Source of the DNA: Alkaliphilus sp. B6464
Lineage (GTDB): Bacteria; Bacillota; Clostridia; Peptostreptococcales; Natronincolaceae
DNA: 64,000 nucleotides
Reading direction: 5' to 3'
NCBI RefSeq assembly: GCF_018141165.1
Contig: NZ_CP058557.1
Location: 2,976,001 to 3,040,000, forward strand
Part shown: positions 7,885 to 16,527 of the stretch, piece by piece
How positions within the stretch are numbered: position 1 is the first letter of the stretch
Layout: each line of letters starts with the position of its first letter
Position numbers and translations under genes: made by a program
Notes under the pieces: model-generated
Told to the model about the DNA's origin: nothing
The model's database searches: none
Seen by the model: only the letters and a program-made list of their open reading frames with translations

Positions 7885-9075
7885 CTATTCATACCATTTT
7901 CCTTCAAACTGTACTGATAGTTGAGTTATAGGGGATTTATTGTAAAGCATATATGCAGTCGGTGGAAACCCTTCCACATCAATACTTAAATCTTGCAAAG
8001 AAGAAGGGTCCCCATAAAGAAAATTGGTACTAAGTTGTGTAGGGGTTTTAATTGTATCCCTAAATTGCATATAATACATGTTATTACCTTGAGTAATATA
8101 TACTATTGATATGTTACCACTAGTATCAACGGATATTGATGGATATACAGCTAAGAGTGTATTGACTATTTGATGAGTATTCCATGTCATACCCCCATCT
8201 GTCGACTTAGAATACCTAACTCGATTGTAGGTAGGGTATTGAGCATCTGTTCCATGCCAAGCCACATGAATAACTCCATCTGTATCTACGCAAGCAGTTG
8301 GATTAGACTGTTCTAGGCCTCTTTCTCCAGTGTAATAGATGTTTGTATGGTCCCAAGTACTCCCAGCCTTAGAATAACACAGTATTCCCCTAATATAATC
8401 GCCTGCAATACCTTTTGCAATTCCTATGCTTTTTACTATAATTACAGGACTATTGTCTTTTACTATAATTGTTGGTTGCATTATATCGAGCCAAGTATAA
8501 CTGTACTCGGTAACTTGCTCTACACTACCCCAAGTTACACTACCATCTGGATTAATGATGCCCTTACAATATCTGATATTGAATGAGTTAGGATAAGTTT
8601 CAATTTTACTGCTCCAACATGCATGTAGTTCTGCTTTTTGAGTATTAATTGCTAAGGAGCAGGTATCATGAGCAGTCCCTGCCATATCTGTGTCACTAAC
8701 CTGTATGCCTATTAGCGAACTCCCACGAACAACATCAATATACCCACTTATTATGAACTTATTTGACTGTCTCCATATTACATACACAGTAGTACCAGCA
8801 GATACCATAGAGTACGCCTTTCCACTAGTACCGACACTTCGTGAAGTAAGTAATGACCAAGTAGCTCCACTATCTTTACTAACATACAGATATATGCTAG
8901 TATCAGTTGAGTTAAACATGCATGCAACCAGCCATCCATTACTCAGTCTAACTAATTTTCTACCTCCATTTCCCCCTGTAGAATAAGGTTGATTAACTAC
9001 CGTTACTGGAGTTGTTCTATCTATTAAATGTTTTGTTCTCCTGTAACTACTCATCCTAACTCTATCAGCTAACAT
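7885..9075 (-). CDS. Tail-fibre/receptor-binding protein with sialidase-like Asp-boxes
   Basis: 396 residues from the preferred ATG (MLADRVRMSSYRR), which has GGTGGTG upstream and overlaps the preceding gene by 11 bases. A much longer start inside the neighbour is unlikely. Two clear Asp-box (SxDxGxTW) motifs, SKDSGATW and STDGGMTW, plus regularly spaced blocks such as VDTDGVIHVAWHG and VDTSGNISIVYI indicate a BNR/sialidase-type beta-propeller. In phages such propellers serve as host-glycan binding heads or depolymerases; whether it is catalytic cannot be seen. No signal peptide. Confidence 0.75.
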   Translation of the reverse strand: MLADRVRMSSYRRTKHLIDRTTPVTVVNQPYSTGGNGGRKLVRLSNGWLVACMFNSTDTSIYLYVSKDSGATWSLLTSRSVGTSGKAYSMVSAGTTVYVIWRQSNKFIISGYIDVVRGSSLIGIQVSDTDMAGTAHDTCSLAINTQKAELHACWSSKIETYPNSFNIRYCKGIINPDGSVTWGSVEQVTEYSYTWLDIMQPTIIVKDNSPVIIVKSIGIAKGIAGDYIRGILCYSKAGSTWDHTNIYYTGERGLEQSNPTACVDTDGVIHVAWHGTDAQYPTYNRVRYSKSTDGGMTWNTHQIVNTLLAVYPSISVDTSGNISIVYITQGNNMYYMQFRDTIKTPTQLSTNFLYGDPSSLQDLSIDVEGFPPTAYMLYNKSPITQLSVQFEGKWYE

Positions 9076-10165
9076 TAAATTCACCACCAAACATACCAAA
9101 CCATTTACCTGGTATATCATCGGTTCTAATAAAAGTAAGTAAATAAACAACATTTGCACTTGTTAACTCAGGAATTTCTCCGTTATTCCACAAAATAATT
9201 GACGGAAATATTATACTTACTGAATTTACCGCTTGTATCATTAGTGTAAACGAATGACAATTTTCATTAGTCACCTTATAATTAATTATGTCATCGATAA
9301 CTAAATCATCAATTACTCCTAAGTAAAATATATTTCCTAACGATAAATCTATAGTATAATTTGATGGAGTTAAAACACTTTCGTAATGTTCGGTATAATC
9401 TTTTAACTTAGGTTGAATAACTAAATTTCTATTATGCTGCACTTCTCCTGTAAACGTTCCACCTGTTTTATCCATTTTGGTACTTATATCTGGAATATCT
9501 TCTATATTAGCTTTTGTATTTATTTTATTGTCTAGAATTTTACCTTGCGTAGCATCTAAAGCTTTACCTGCAACTTCTTCTTCTAAATTGTTTACTATTT
9601 CTATATCTGAACCAGTCTCTATAGTTACATTGCCACTTTCATCTGCTAATACGTCATTCACTGACTTTATAGGGGTGTAACCTAGTGCATTTACTATATG
9701 TGTTCTATCTAGATTTTCTATTGTTCCAGGGTCGCCTTTGTCTCCCTTATCTCCTTTTTCACCTCTTAAATCTACATAGATATATTCTGTATCTCCTTCA
9801 ACTCGAACTCCTAATTGTGTTCCTTGCCAATCATATTCTAAGCCTTTTCCAGTTTCTCCTGTATCTCCTTTTAACTCTCCATCATCTAACATCTGTTGTA
9901 TTTGTTCATATAGAGCAATTCTCTGCAATTCATTGCTTTTTCGTGTTTCCTCATCAATAACTGTACCTGTTAATTGGCTTAATTTATCTAGTATAGGTAG
10001 TAAGGATATGCCTGTATTTTCAGTTCCATCTGATTTAAAAACTACTACTTTATTTGCTCCTGCAATACCTTCTACTGCCTCGTACTGATCTGCATCGGGA
10101 TTATAATATTGACTTATAGGATTACCGTCTTTATCTGTTATTATAGGTTTAGTGTTATAGGCCAA
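9065..10165 (-). CDS. Tail fibre with collagen-like repeat
   Basis: 366 residues. An N-terminal attachment segment (1-50) starts MAYNTKPIITDKDGNPISQY. A short collagen-like triplet run, GEKGDKGDKGDPG, follows at about 134-146, with a second G-x-y patch GDTGETGKG before it. The LDRTHIVNALGYTPIKSVNDVLAD and LDATQGKILDNKINTKA segments are widespread phage-fibre shaft motifs. The C-terminal roughly 120 residues are probably a beta-rich tip. The N-terminal segment is paralogous to the separate 71-residue gene immediately upstream. Confidence 0.85.
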   Translation of the reverse strand: MAYNTKPIITDKDGNPISQYYNPDADQYEAVEGIAGANKVVVFKSDGTENTGISLLPILDKLSQLTGTVIDEETRKSNELQRIALYEQIQQMLDDGELKGDTGETGKGLEYDWQGTQLGVRVEGDTEYIYVDLRGEKGDKGDKGDPGTIENLDRTHIVNALGYTPIKSVNDVLADESGNVTIETGSDIEIVNNLEEEVAGKALDATQGKILDNKINTKANIEDIPDISTKMDKTGGTFTGEVQHNRNLVIQPKLKDYTEHYESVLTPSNYTIDLSLGNIFYLGVIDDLVIDDIINYKVTNENCHSFTLMIQAVNSVSIIFPSIILWNNGEIPELTSANVVYLLTFIRTDDIPGKWFGMFGGEFNVS

Positions 10166-10166
10166 T

Positions 10167-10382
10167 TCATTTCACCACCTCTATTAATTCATCTAGTTTA
10201 TTTGTAATTTTATCTACTAAGTTTTGGGATACTATTTCATTTCCTTGACTGTCGTATAATATGACTCCTAACATACCATTTTTACTTTCTATAACCTCGT
10301 ACTTATCTGTAGTAGAATTGAAATACTGTGGTACTGGTTTTTTATTTACATCTGTTACTATAGCTTTAGTGTGAAATGGCAT
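10167..10382 (-). CDS. Small paralogue of the tail-fibre N-terminal domain
   Basis: 71 residues: MPFHTKAIVTDVNKKPVPQY then FNSTTDKYEVIES, residue-for-residue comparable to the first roughly 50 residues of the downstream fibre (MAYNTKPIITDKDGNPISQY). It ends in a predicted helix, VDKITNKLDELIEVVK. It could cap or seed the fibre, or be the remnant of a duplicated fibre gene that lost its shaft. Its start overlaps the stop of the preceding gene by one base (TAATG). Confidence 0.7.
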   Translation of the reverse strand: MPFHTKAIVTDVNKKPVPQYFNSTTDKYEVIESKNGMLGVILYDSQGNEIVSQNLVDKITNKLDELIEVVK

Positions 10383-10540
10383 TATAAACTACCTCCTAGC
10401 ACTTCTATAGTTCTTTCTGCTACTTTTATATCTACTGCATTTCTAATTTTTTCGGGAACTTCTTCTATTGTTTTTTTCTCAGCTAAAACTAATATGGTAT
10501 AGGCATCTATTAACTTTTGCTCTATTATAGAAAAAGACAT
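10382..10540 (-). CDS. Small CD1375-like protein (upstream copy)
   Basis: 52 residues starting MSFSIIEQKLIDAYTILVLA, with the characteristic KKTIEEVPEKIRNAVDIKV segment of CD1375-type small phage proteins. GGAGGTG ribosome binding site. Both ends overlap neighbouring genes through TAATG junctions, so it is tightly coupled. Related in pattern to the 44-residue protein at 7324-7458. Function unknown. Confidence 0.7.
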   Translation of the reverse strand: MSFSIIEQKLIDAYTILVLAEKKTIEEVPEKIRNAVDIKVAERTIEVLGGSL

Positions 10541-10890
10541 TATAACACCTCCTCGAAAATAGTTAATATCTCTATAGTCATTTCTGCTTTTTTAATTTCT
10601 TCTCCTGAAGGTTTTAAAGTTTCAATTAAACGTTCTTCTTCGGTAAGAATTTTACGATATACAAGCATTTCTTCCTTTTCATTTTCGGGTCTTTCTACGA
10701 CGATATTATCTACAACTTTAAAGTCGATTAATTTTTTTCCTCTCTCCAAAAAACTATCTTCAACCAATAAGGCCCCTAATTCTTGTATAAATGCTTTTTT
10801 ATAATGTACATAGAACGTAGAAGGATCTTGCGATTCTGGAAGTAAGCCTATCAATCTTCCTGTTGTTTTATTATACACTAGCTGTTTCAT
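10540..10890 (-). CDS. Hypothetical tail-module protein
   Basis: 116 residues beginning MKQLVYNKTTGRLIGLLPES. The middle is mixed alpha/beta and the C-terminal roughly 40 residues are helical (EERLIETLKPSGEEIKKAEM). It lies between the large tail-associated protein and the small fibre genes, with an AGGAGG-like site. Size and context suggest a fibre-linker or assembly protein. No family recognised. Confidence 0.6.
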   Translation of the reverse strand: MKQLVYNKTTGRLIGLLPESQDPSTFYVHYKKAFIQELGALLVEDSFLERGKKLIDFKVVDNIVVERPENEKEEMLVYRKILTEEERLIETLKPSGEEIKKAEMTIEILTIFEEVL

Positions 10891-10903
10891 GAAAAAACCT
10901 CCT

Positions 10904-12907
10904 CTATTCTCCTACAGCCATCATAACAAAAGTTACTGGATAATAATTGGTTTTATATGACCCTGTAGAAGCTACACGCTCACTTTCACGTATGTAACAG
11001 TCAATGTCTACATAAGGTTGAGAAACGTTAAAATTTCTATCCACTTCCTCTAAAACTAATTCAACTGTTGTTGTAAGACTAGCGACTGTTCCGCTCGACA
11101 CCATGCTTCCTGGGTATATATTCCATTTTACTGAAGAAAGAATTATTTTAGTTGAACTTCCTCTTCCTCTGAATGATTGAGGCAAAGTTATCCTTACTGG
11201 TGGCGCAGGACTTGATCCATAGTAATCATCAGCTATATACATGTCTACAAAGATGTCGTTTAAATATTTTGCTTCTCCATATTGCCACTGTCTTACGAAG
11301 CCATTAGCTCTTATTTCGCTATACTGGTTAGTACCTGCGTGGTTTACTCGTATCTTGTCTTTATCTATTGTAACTACCCCTTGGCTAATCAGTAGCTGAT
11401 TATTTATCCATTGAAGGGCATTTTTAAAGCTAAATGAACCATTGTCTAAATTTATATGAGTTGAGCCATCTTCCGATTGCAGCATTCCCGTCTTAATCAT
11501 ATTAGCTGTAACTATTCCAGCGCTTACTAATTCAGCTACAATACTTCCATCCGCTGTTATAGCTGTAGTATATGGTCCATTTACTCCGTTTTCACTGTAG
11601 CCAAATCCACCAATGCCCCACTTCCATACTTTCTGTGCTAGTTCTAAGTTTTTGTTATCTGCTATATATAAAGCTTCATCTGTTTTAATCGCATATCCGC
11701 CTAGCATATTGGCAATAAGGTCTGTAGATATTAGCATCTGTTCCTCTAGGGTAGTAAGTTTATTTCTTACCTCTTTTTCTACAACTCTTTTTATTTGTGC
11801 TATTTTTCTATTAGTAGAGCCTTTATAGCCTTTACTTATCTCCGGAAGTCCTTTAGCTTCTAATGTACTTTTGCCTCTGTATTTGAAAGTAGATTTAGTT
11901 ATTAGAGTGTTATAAACTTTTCCGTCTCTGTCTATCTGTGTAATTAAATCCCCTGCCATCAAAGCAGGATTACCTTGCCATCCACTTGTATAAGGGATAA
12001 ATATTGTATCCTTTACATTATTGAATATATTAGGTAGCACAGTTTCATATCCACTTTGCAAGAGTGGATTCTCCGACAAGTCTATTGCATAATCTTCTGT
12101 TCCGGCTAAATAAGTTGTATCGTCAATTGTAGCCATGATACCTTTAATTTGTACTAGATCATCGCTGGCCTTAAAGTCAAAGCGATTAGAAGGACCTAAG
12201 GTTACTCCACTAGGTTTATACCAATCTAACACGATCGCACCGTTACGATTACACTTAACAAAGCACCCTGCCAATTCACCTACATATCCTATGACATCTC
12301 TAAAGGTTAAATCTCCATCGGGCCTACTTTGTACCATATGATTCATATTAGGAAAACTAATAGTACCAGGAAGTACATCGCATACATTGCAAGTATTTAC
12401 ATAGATTTTATATAGATTTGCAGGATAAGATAAATTAGATAAAGAATAAGGTTTATCTAGATTAATCATATTATCTATGGCCTTAATCTCTATAGTATTT
12501 CTTAATTTATTTACACTATCTATATTAAATCTACCTAAAGGCACGTACTCCCATTCTTCTTCAAAATCCAGCATTTTACTAGGCTGTGAAGGTTGCAAGA
12601 AATGAGCGTCTGCACCTTCTTTTACTAACAAGCCTATATTACATGTAACTGTAGCTCCCATAAATTGAATGTCGTTATATTCTTCTTTATTAAGTATTGA
12701 AAAAGATATATCGCTGGCCACTGTACTTCCGATTGTAAATTCTTCGCCTGCTTGAGAGCTTTCAGTATAAATTAAATTGTCATGGACTAGGTCTTTATGA
12801 TATAAAGAAAGCACCCCTTTGGAGTGCTGCACTTGAATAATTAAGTCAAATACCCTATTATTATTTTCTTGTATTTTTTCTAAAAAACTTTGTGAAACTG
12901 GATACAT
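10904..12907 (-). CDS. Tail-associated structural protein (Tal/minor structural type)
   Basis: 667 residues. The N-terminal 340 residues (MYPVSQSFLEKIQENNNRVF; ISFSILNKEEYNDIQFMGA; GDLTFRDVIGYVGELAGCF) resemble the baseplate-hub, gp27-like N-terminal domain of siphophage tail-associated proteins. A helical linker with AQIKRVVEKEVRNKLTTLEEQ follows (about 365-395), then a C-terminal beta-rich part with DGSIVAELVSAGIVTANMIKTG, common in phage minor structural proteins. No recognisable peptidase motif. It lies directly downstream of the tape-measure cluster, as expected for the tail tip. Confidence 0.75.
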   Translation of the reverse strand: MYPVSQSFLEKIQENNNRVFDLIIQVQHSKGVLSLYHKDLVHDNLIYTESSQAGEEFTIGSTVASDISFSILNKEEYNDIQFMGATVTCNIGLLVKEGADAHFLQPSQPSKMLDFEEEWEYVPLGRFNIDSVNKLRNTIEIKAIDNMINLDKPYSLSNLSYPANLYKIYVNTCNVCDVLPGTISFPNMNHMVQSRPDGDLTFRDVIGYVGELAGCFVKCNRNGAIVLDWYKPSGVTLGPSNRFDFKASDDLVQIKGIMATIDDTTYLAGTEDYAIDLSENPLLQSGYETVLPNIFNNVKDTIFIPYTSGWQGNPALMAGDLITQIDRDGKVYNTLITKSTFKYRGKSTLEAKGLPEISKGYKGSTNRKIAQIKRVVEKEVRNKLTTLEEQMLISTDLIANMLGGYAIKTDEALYIADNKNLELAQKVWKWGIGGFGYSENGVNGPYTTAITADGSIVAELVSAGIVTANMIKTGMLQSEDGSTHINLDNGSFSFKNALQWINNQLLISQGVVTIDKDKIRVNHAGTNQYSEIRANGFVRQWQYGEAKYLNDIFVDMYIADDYYGSSPAPPVRITLPQSFRGRGSSTKIILSSVKWNIYPGSMVSSGTVASLTTTVELVLEEVDRNFNVSQPYVDIDCYIRESERVASTGSYKTNYYPVTFVMMAVGE

Positions 12908-12918
12908 ATATCCACCAC

Positions 12919-13101
12919 CTATACTGTTATTACTGTTTTACCACTAATCCTGTTTTGTTTATTTATATTACTAATAACCTTTTCAACTATAACATCCTCA
13001 CCTATAGTCACTTTTAGCTCGATAGGATTCCCCTCATTACTGCTAAGCTCTTTTCTCATTTCTTTTAACTCATATAATATCTCTCTTAATATTTCTTCCA
13101 C
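12919..13101 (-). CDS. Free-standing copy of the tape-measure C-terminal segment
   Basis: 60 residues. After a short helical N-terminus (MEEILREILYELKEMRKELS) the last roughly 31 residues (KVTIGEDVIVEKV then ISNINKQNRISGKTVITV) closely match the final residues of the 891-residue tape-measure protein encoded two genes upstream (KVGEDTLTEKV, SNINRQNRISGKTVITV). The DNA is also similar at the 3' ends. It could substitute for or compete with the tape-measure tail in tip assembly. It has its own ribosome binding site (AGGTGGAAG). Confidence 0.75.
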   Translation of the reverse strand: MEEILREILYELKEMRKELSSNEGNPIELKVTIGEDVIVEKVISNINKQNRISGKTVITV

Positions 13102-13114
13102 CTATATTACCTCC

Positions 13115-13474
13115 CTAATACTCTATTAAGTTAAAACTTATATTCCATCTTATTTTGTTATAATCTTCATCATATTTAGCTATTTCTGGACCATTCCTAT
13201 CTCCTGCATACATTGTTTTAGTTGTCTTTCCTGTAGGAGAAGGAAAATTCACTTGTATTTTAGCAGGTTCTATTGCAGACTCAATAACATGAATTTCTGA
13301 ACTTGTTTTACCATTGAATTCTAATTCTATCTTGTAAATTCCTTGTCTAACTCTATCTCTTTGGAGTATGCCTATTTCATTTCTATTTGTATCAGAGCTA
13401 TCTAAATCCGATTTTTGTATTTTAAATTTAGTAGGTGCAGGCAAGTCTACACCATTTATATTAATCAATGACAT
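13115..13474 (-). CDS. DUF6711-like phage tail protein
   Basis: 119 residues: MSLININGVDLPAPTKFKIQ, RNEIGILQRDRVRQGIYKIE, TMYAGDRNGP and a final WNISFNLIEY. This resembles the small tail protein family (DUF6711) encoded right after the tape measure in clostridial siphophages. By position it may be a distal-tail or tail-tip component. An AGGAGGTG site precedes the ATG. Confidence 0.7.
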   Translation of the reverse strand: MSLININGVDLPAPTKFKIQKSDLDSSDTNRNEIGILQRDRVRQGIYKIELEFNGKTSSEIHVIESAIEPAKIQVNFPSPTGKTTKTMYAGDRNGPEIAKYDEDYNKIRWNISFNLIEY

Positions 13475-13484
13475 GCTGCACCTC

Positions 13485-16160
13485 CTACACTGTTATTACT
13501 GTTTTACCACTTATGCGATTTTGTCTATTTATATTAGATACTACTTTTTCTGTTAGTGTATCTTCTCCAACTTTAACTATTACCTGGATATCTCCACTAC
13601 CTTGATTGTTTCCTGCTGCACCACTTACTGCTGATGTAATCATGCCCATTAAATCATCAAGCGGTGCAACTACCTCTCTTTGAGTTCTGTTATCTCCTAC
13701 TATAGCCATGAATGGATTATTTACATCTGTTATACCGCCTGTTGCAAGTTTGGGTATTTCTGGTATTGTAGGCACTCCGATTCTAAAGCCTCCAGCTTTT
13801 CCAAAGAGTGGTATGTCAACCTCTGGAACTTCTAGTTCTATTCTGTTCCAAAAGCGTATAAAACTATTTGCAATGCCTGTTATGCCATTTATAACACCCT
13901 TAAAAATTTCTTCTAAGGAACCAATGACTCCACTGAATATTCCTTTTACACCTTCCCAAGCTCTTTGCCAATCTCCAGTAAACACTCCTACTACAAAGTC
14001 TATTATTCCGTTTAGTATTTTTAATAGATTCTTAATTATGCCAATAATTCCATTCACTACAGTACCTACTATATCCAGTATAAGATTGAAGGCATTTTTA
14101 AAAGCTGGAACTAAAACATTTAATATATCATCAACTAAAGGCTTAAATACTCCTTCCCATAGTTTCAGTATTAGATCTCCTACTCTACCAACAAATCCAA
14201 GTAATTCATCAACTAATCCTTTTAAGTTTTCATCCCATATTTTCTTTAGCCAACTCATCATAGTATCCCAAGTTGGCTTTACTAAATCGTTCCATAAATA
14301 TAAGAACCATCCACCAATATCGTTTACTATGTTCATTGCACCAGCAACAATGTCCTTACCCCATGTATCCCAAAATACTTTAAGGCTGTTTAATGTATCT
14401 TCCCATACATCATTTATTAAATCCCAGGCGTCAGTGAATATTCCAAAGATGCTATCAGTAAAGTTTTGAATTTCTCCTTTATTTTCTTCTGCGAATTCTT
14501 TTACCTTGTCTGTGACTATTTCAAATGTATCTGCTACCACTGTACCAATTAACATAAAAGTATTTGAAGAATTAGTTAATGTGTCTTCTACTGCTTTCGC
14601 TATAGGCTCCTTGTACTTATTTACACTATTTAACCAAGATTGTCCTAAGTTTTCATATATCCCGGTTAAATTATTAAATCCATTGGTTATTGTATTAGAA
14701 GTTTCGTTTATCCAATCTTGTATAGGACCCTTCATATTGGTTATAAAGTTCGCCCAACCTAAAGTTATTGGCTCAAACAGATTACCAGCTATTGCAATCC
14801 CATATTTAATGCTTGTTCCAAATGCCTGCCCTGCTGCTTGAAATATAGGCTGCATAGCCATTATTGCAGTATTAGCAATCTCACCAAGTCCGCTAAATAC
14901 TGTTTTGAAATTGGTCTTTATACTGTCAAAATTAATTAGATCTAGTCCATCTCTAAAACCTTTAAAGAAATCTTTTGCTCCCCAATCGTTATAAAAATCT
15001 TCAAACAATCTTTTTACTTTCCCTAGCTGGCTCTCTATTTTAGATGTATCTAAATCTAACTCTCCACTACTAGCAGTCCCTAGATCAATAGAACCGATAC
15101 CACCTAGGTCGTCGGCTAGATCTCCTGCTGAACTTCCTGCTTTATCAGTTAGTTTATTAATTTCATCAAATCCAGTTGTAGCACCTTTGAGATCTTTCCC
15201 TGCTTTCTTCCCAGCCTTACCTACATCACCAAAACCATCTTCTGCATCTTCTAGACTGTCTACAGTGTAGCCTAGATTTTTAGCAGTACCCTTACTAGCC
15301 TGTGTGTCTCCAAAAATTAAAGCTGTAAATGCTCTAAAGTACTCGGCAGCTACTTGTATTTTTTTAATTAGTATATTTAATCCAGTGACTATAGGAGCAA
15401 GTATGTTAATAAAACCTTGCCCTATAGTCGCTTTTAAGGTGTTCCACTGTTCACTTAATATCTTTAACTGATGTCCCCAGTTATGTGCGTTTCTTGAAAA
15501 GTCTCCTTGCATATCACCAGTTACACTTAACAAGTAATTGTATCTAACCATAGCTTGTTCAGCTTGTGACATCTTTCTATATGCTTTATCCATTCCTTGA
15601 CTCATCGCAAAGGCTTCAAGGTTTGCCACATTCATATTTATACCTAGTTCTTTAAGTGGCATGGACATTCCACTCATACCAGACATTATTTTTGTAAATA
15701 CTTCATCATTACTCATATTGTGAAAACTGGCCATATCGGCGGTCAATTTAGTTAAGTCTATAGACATATCTCTTACTGCTTCACCAGCTATACCAGAACT
15801 CTTTAACATTGCTCCCATAGTAGAAGAATACTTTTTAGCAGCTAATTCCGATAGTCCGAAGTTATCCATTGCAGACTTAGAAAACTCTTCTATATCTTTA
15901 GTCATAGAACCAAAGGTAACATTTACAACGTTCTGTATTTCTGCCACATCAGAGCCCAATTTAGTAGTTTCCTTTACAAAACCAGCTATAGCTCTAACAG
16001 AAACATAACCTAACGCTATTTTAAAAGCTTTACTTATTCCAGACATGCTTTGGTTTATACTAGTTTGAAATCCATTCATCATATTTTGTGTTCTTTGCAT
16101 TTCATTCCTAATGCTTGAAAAGTCAGCACCACCACGAACTATAAAATTTGAATTAGACAA
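13485..16160 (-). CDS. Tail tape-measure protein
   Basis: 891 residues. N-terminal part (MSNSNFIVRGGADFSSIRNE, then MQRTQNMMNGFQTSINQSM) and the region KMSQAEQAMVRYNYLLSVTGDMQGDFSRNAHNW are typical of phage tape measures. The centre (about 300-400) is low-complexity, Gly/Asp/Ala-rich. Residues about 590-790 hold repeated W-rich hydrophobic segments (WDTWGKDIVAGAMNIVNDIGGWF, split over several repeats; IIGIIKNLLKILNGIIDFVV). It sets tail length and is threaded into the host envelope. It follows the frameshifted chaperone genes, overlapping by 8 bases. The final segment is duplicated in a separate small gene. Confidence 0.9.
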   Translation of the reverse strand: MSNSNFIVRGGADFSSIRNEMQRTQNMMNGFQTSINQSMSGISKAFKIALGYVSVRAIAGFVKETTKLGSDVAEIQNVVNVTFGSMTKDIEEFSKSAMDNFGLSELAAKKYSSTMGAMLKSSGIAGEAVRDMSIDLTKLTADMASFHNMSNDEVFTKIMSGMSGMSMPLKELGINMNVANLEAFAMSQGMDKAYRKMSQAEQAMVRYNYLLSVTGDMQGDFSRNAHNWGHQLKILSEQWNTLKATIGQGFINILAPIVTGLNILIKKIQVAAEYFRAFTALIFGDTQASKGTAKNLGYTVDSLEDAEDGFGDVGKAGKKAGKDLKGATTGFDEINKLTDKAGSSAGDLADDLGGIGSIDLGTASSGELDLDTSKIESQLGKVKRLFEDFYNDWGAKDFFKGFRDGLDLINFDSIKTNFKTVFSGLGEIANTAIMAMQPIFQAAGQAFGTSIKYGIAIAGNLFEPITLGWANFITNMKGPIQDWINETSNTITNGFNNLTGIYENLGQSWLNSVNKYKEPIAKAVEDTLTNSSNTFMLIGTVVADTFEIVTDKVKEFAEENKGEIQNFTDSIFGIFTDAWDLINDVWEDTLNSLKVFWDTWGKDIVAGAMNIVNDIGGWFLYLWNDLVKPTWDTMMSWLKKIWDENLKGLVDELLGFVGRVGDLILKLWEGVFKPLVDDILNVLVPAFKNAFNLILDIVGTVVNGIIGIIKNLLKILNGIIDFVVGVFTGDWQRAWEGVKGIFSGVIGSLEEIFKGVINGITGIANSFIRFWNRIELEVPEVDIPLFGKAGGFRIGVPTIPEIPKLATGGITDVNNPFMAIVGDNRTQREVVAPLDDLMGMITSAVSGAAGNNQGSGDIQVIVKVGEDTLTEKVVSNINRQNRISGKTVITV

Positions 16161-16527
16161 TAGATTTCACCTCCCCACCAAATAGCATATTTAACACCTT
16201 TACCTGCTCTAACATTTGCTCATCAGTCATTTCTTTCTTCTTCTTTTTACTTTTTAATATTTTTTCTATATCAATTTTCTTTGTCCATACCCACCTTGAG
16301 ATTAGGTATGCTTGATAAATTAGTACTTCTTGCTCTAATTCAAATTTTGCCTTATATTCTTCCATTTCTAATTCTTTTCTTTTTGAATAGCCATCTGCAT
16401 ATATGTGAAACTCTCTTGGCGTCATTTTCATAAATTCACTTAGTTGTATTCCTATAAGGGCTGCATGTCTCAAGCATTCCGTTTCATAATCAATGTTGTT
16501 TACTTCTTCTTCGCAGCCCTCTGAGCG
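16153..16527 (-). CDS. Tail-assembly chaperone second frame (expressed by -1 frameshift)
   Basis: The frame is open from the slippery site to 16153 and encodes about 124 residues (RSEGCEEEVNNIDYETECLR, then HAALIGIQLSEFMKMTPREF). The only in-frame initiator-like codon is a TTG at 16473, which lacks any ribosome binding site. Expression is therefore best explained as a fusion of about 224 residues with the upstream chaperone frame, as in lambda gpG-GT. The C-terminal part is helical and basic/acidic mixed (KIDIEKILKSKKKKKEMTDE). It would recruit the tape measure, encoded next, to the major tail protein. Confidence 0.8.
   Translation of the reverse strand, partial: RSEGCEEEVNNIDYETECLRHAALIGIQLSEFMKMTPREFHIYADGYSKRKELEMEEYKAKFELEQEVLIYQAYLISRWVWTKKIDIEKILKSKKKKKEMTDEQMLEQVKVLNMLFGGEVKSIV

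Noticed and set aside
9076-9159. Upstream extension of the sialidase-like fibre protein
   Set aside because: Lies wholly inside the preceding fibre gene without a ribosome binding site; the ATG at 9075 has GGTGGTG.
13708-14469. 253-codon open frame antisense to the tape-measure gene
   Set aside because: No ribosome binding site or promoter, biased repeat composition mirrors the tape measure; shadow frame.
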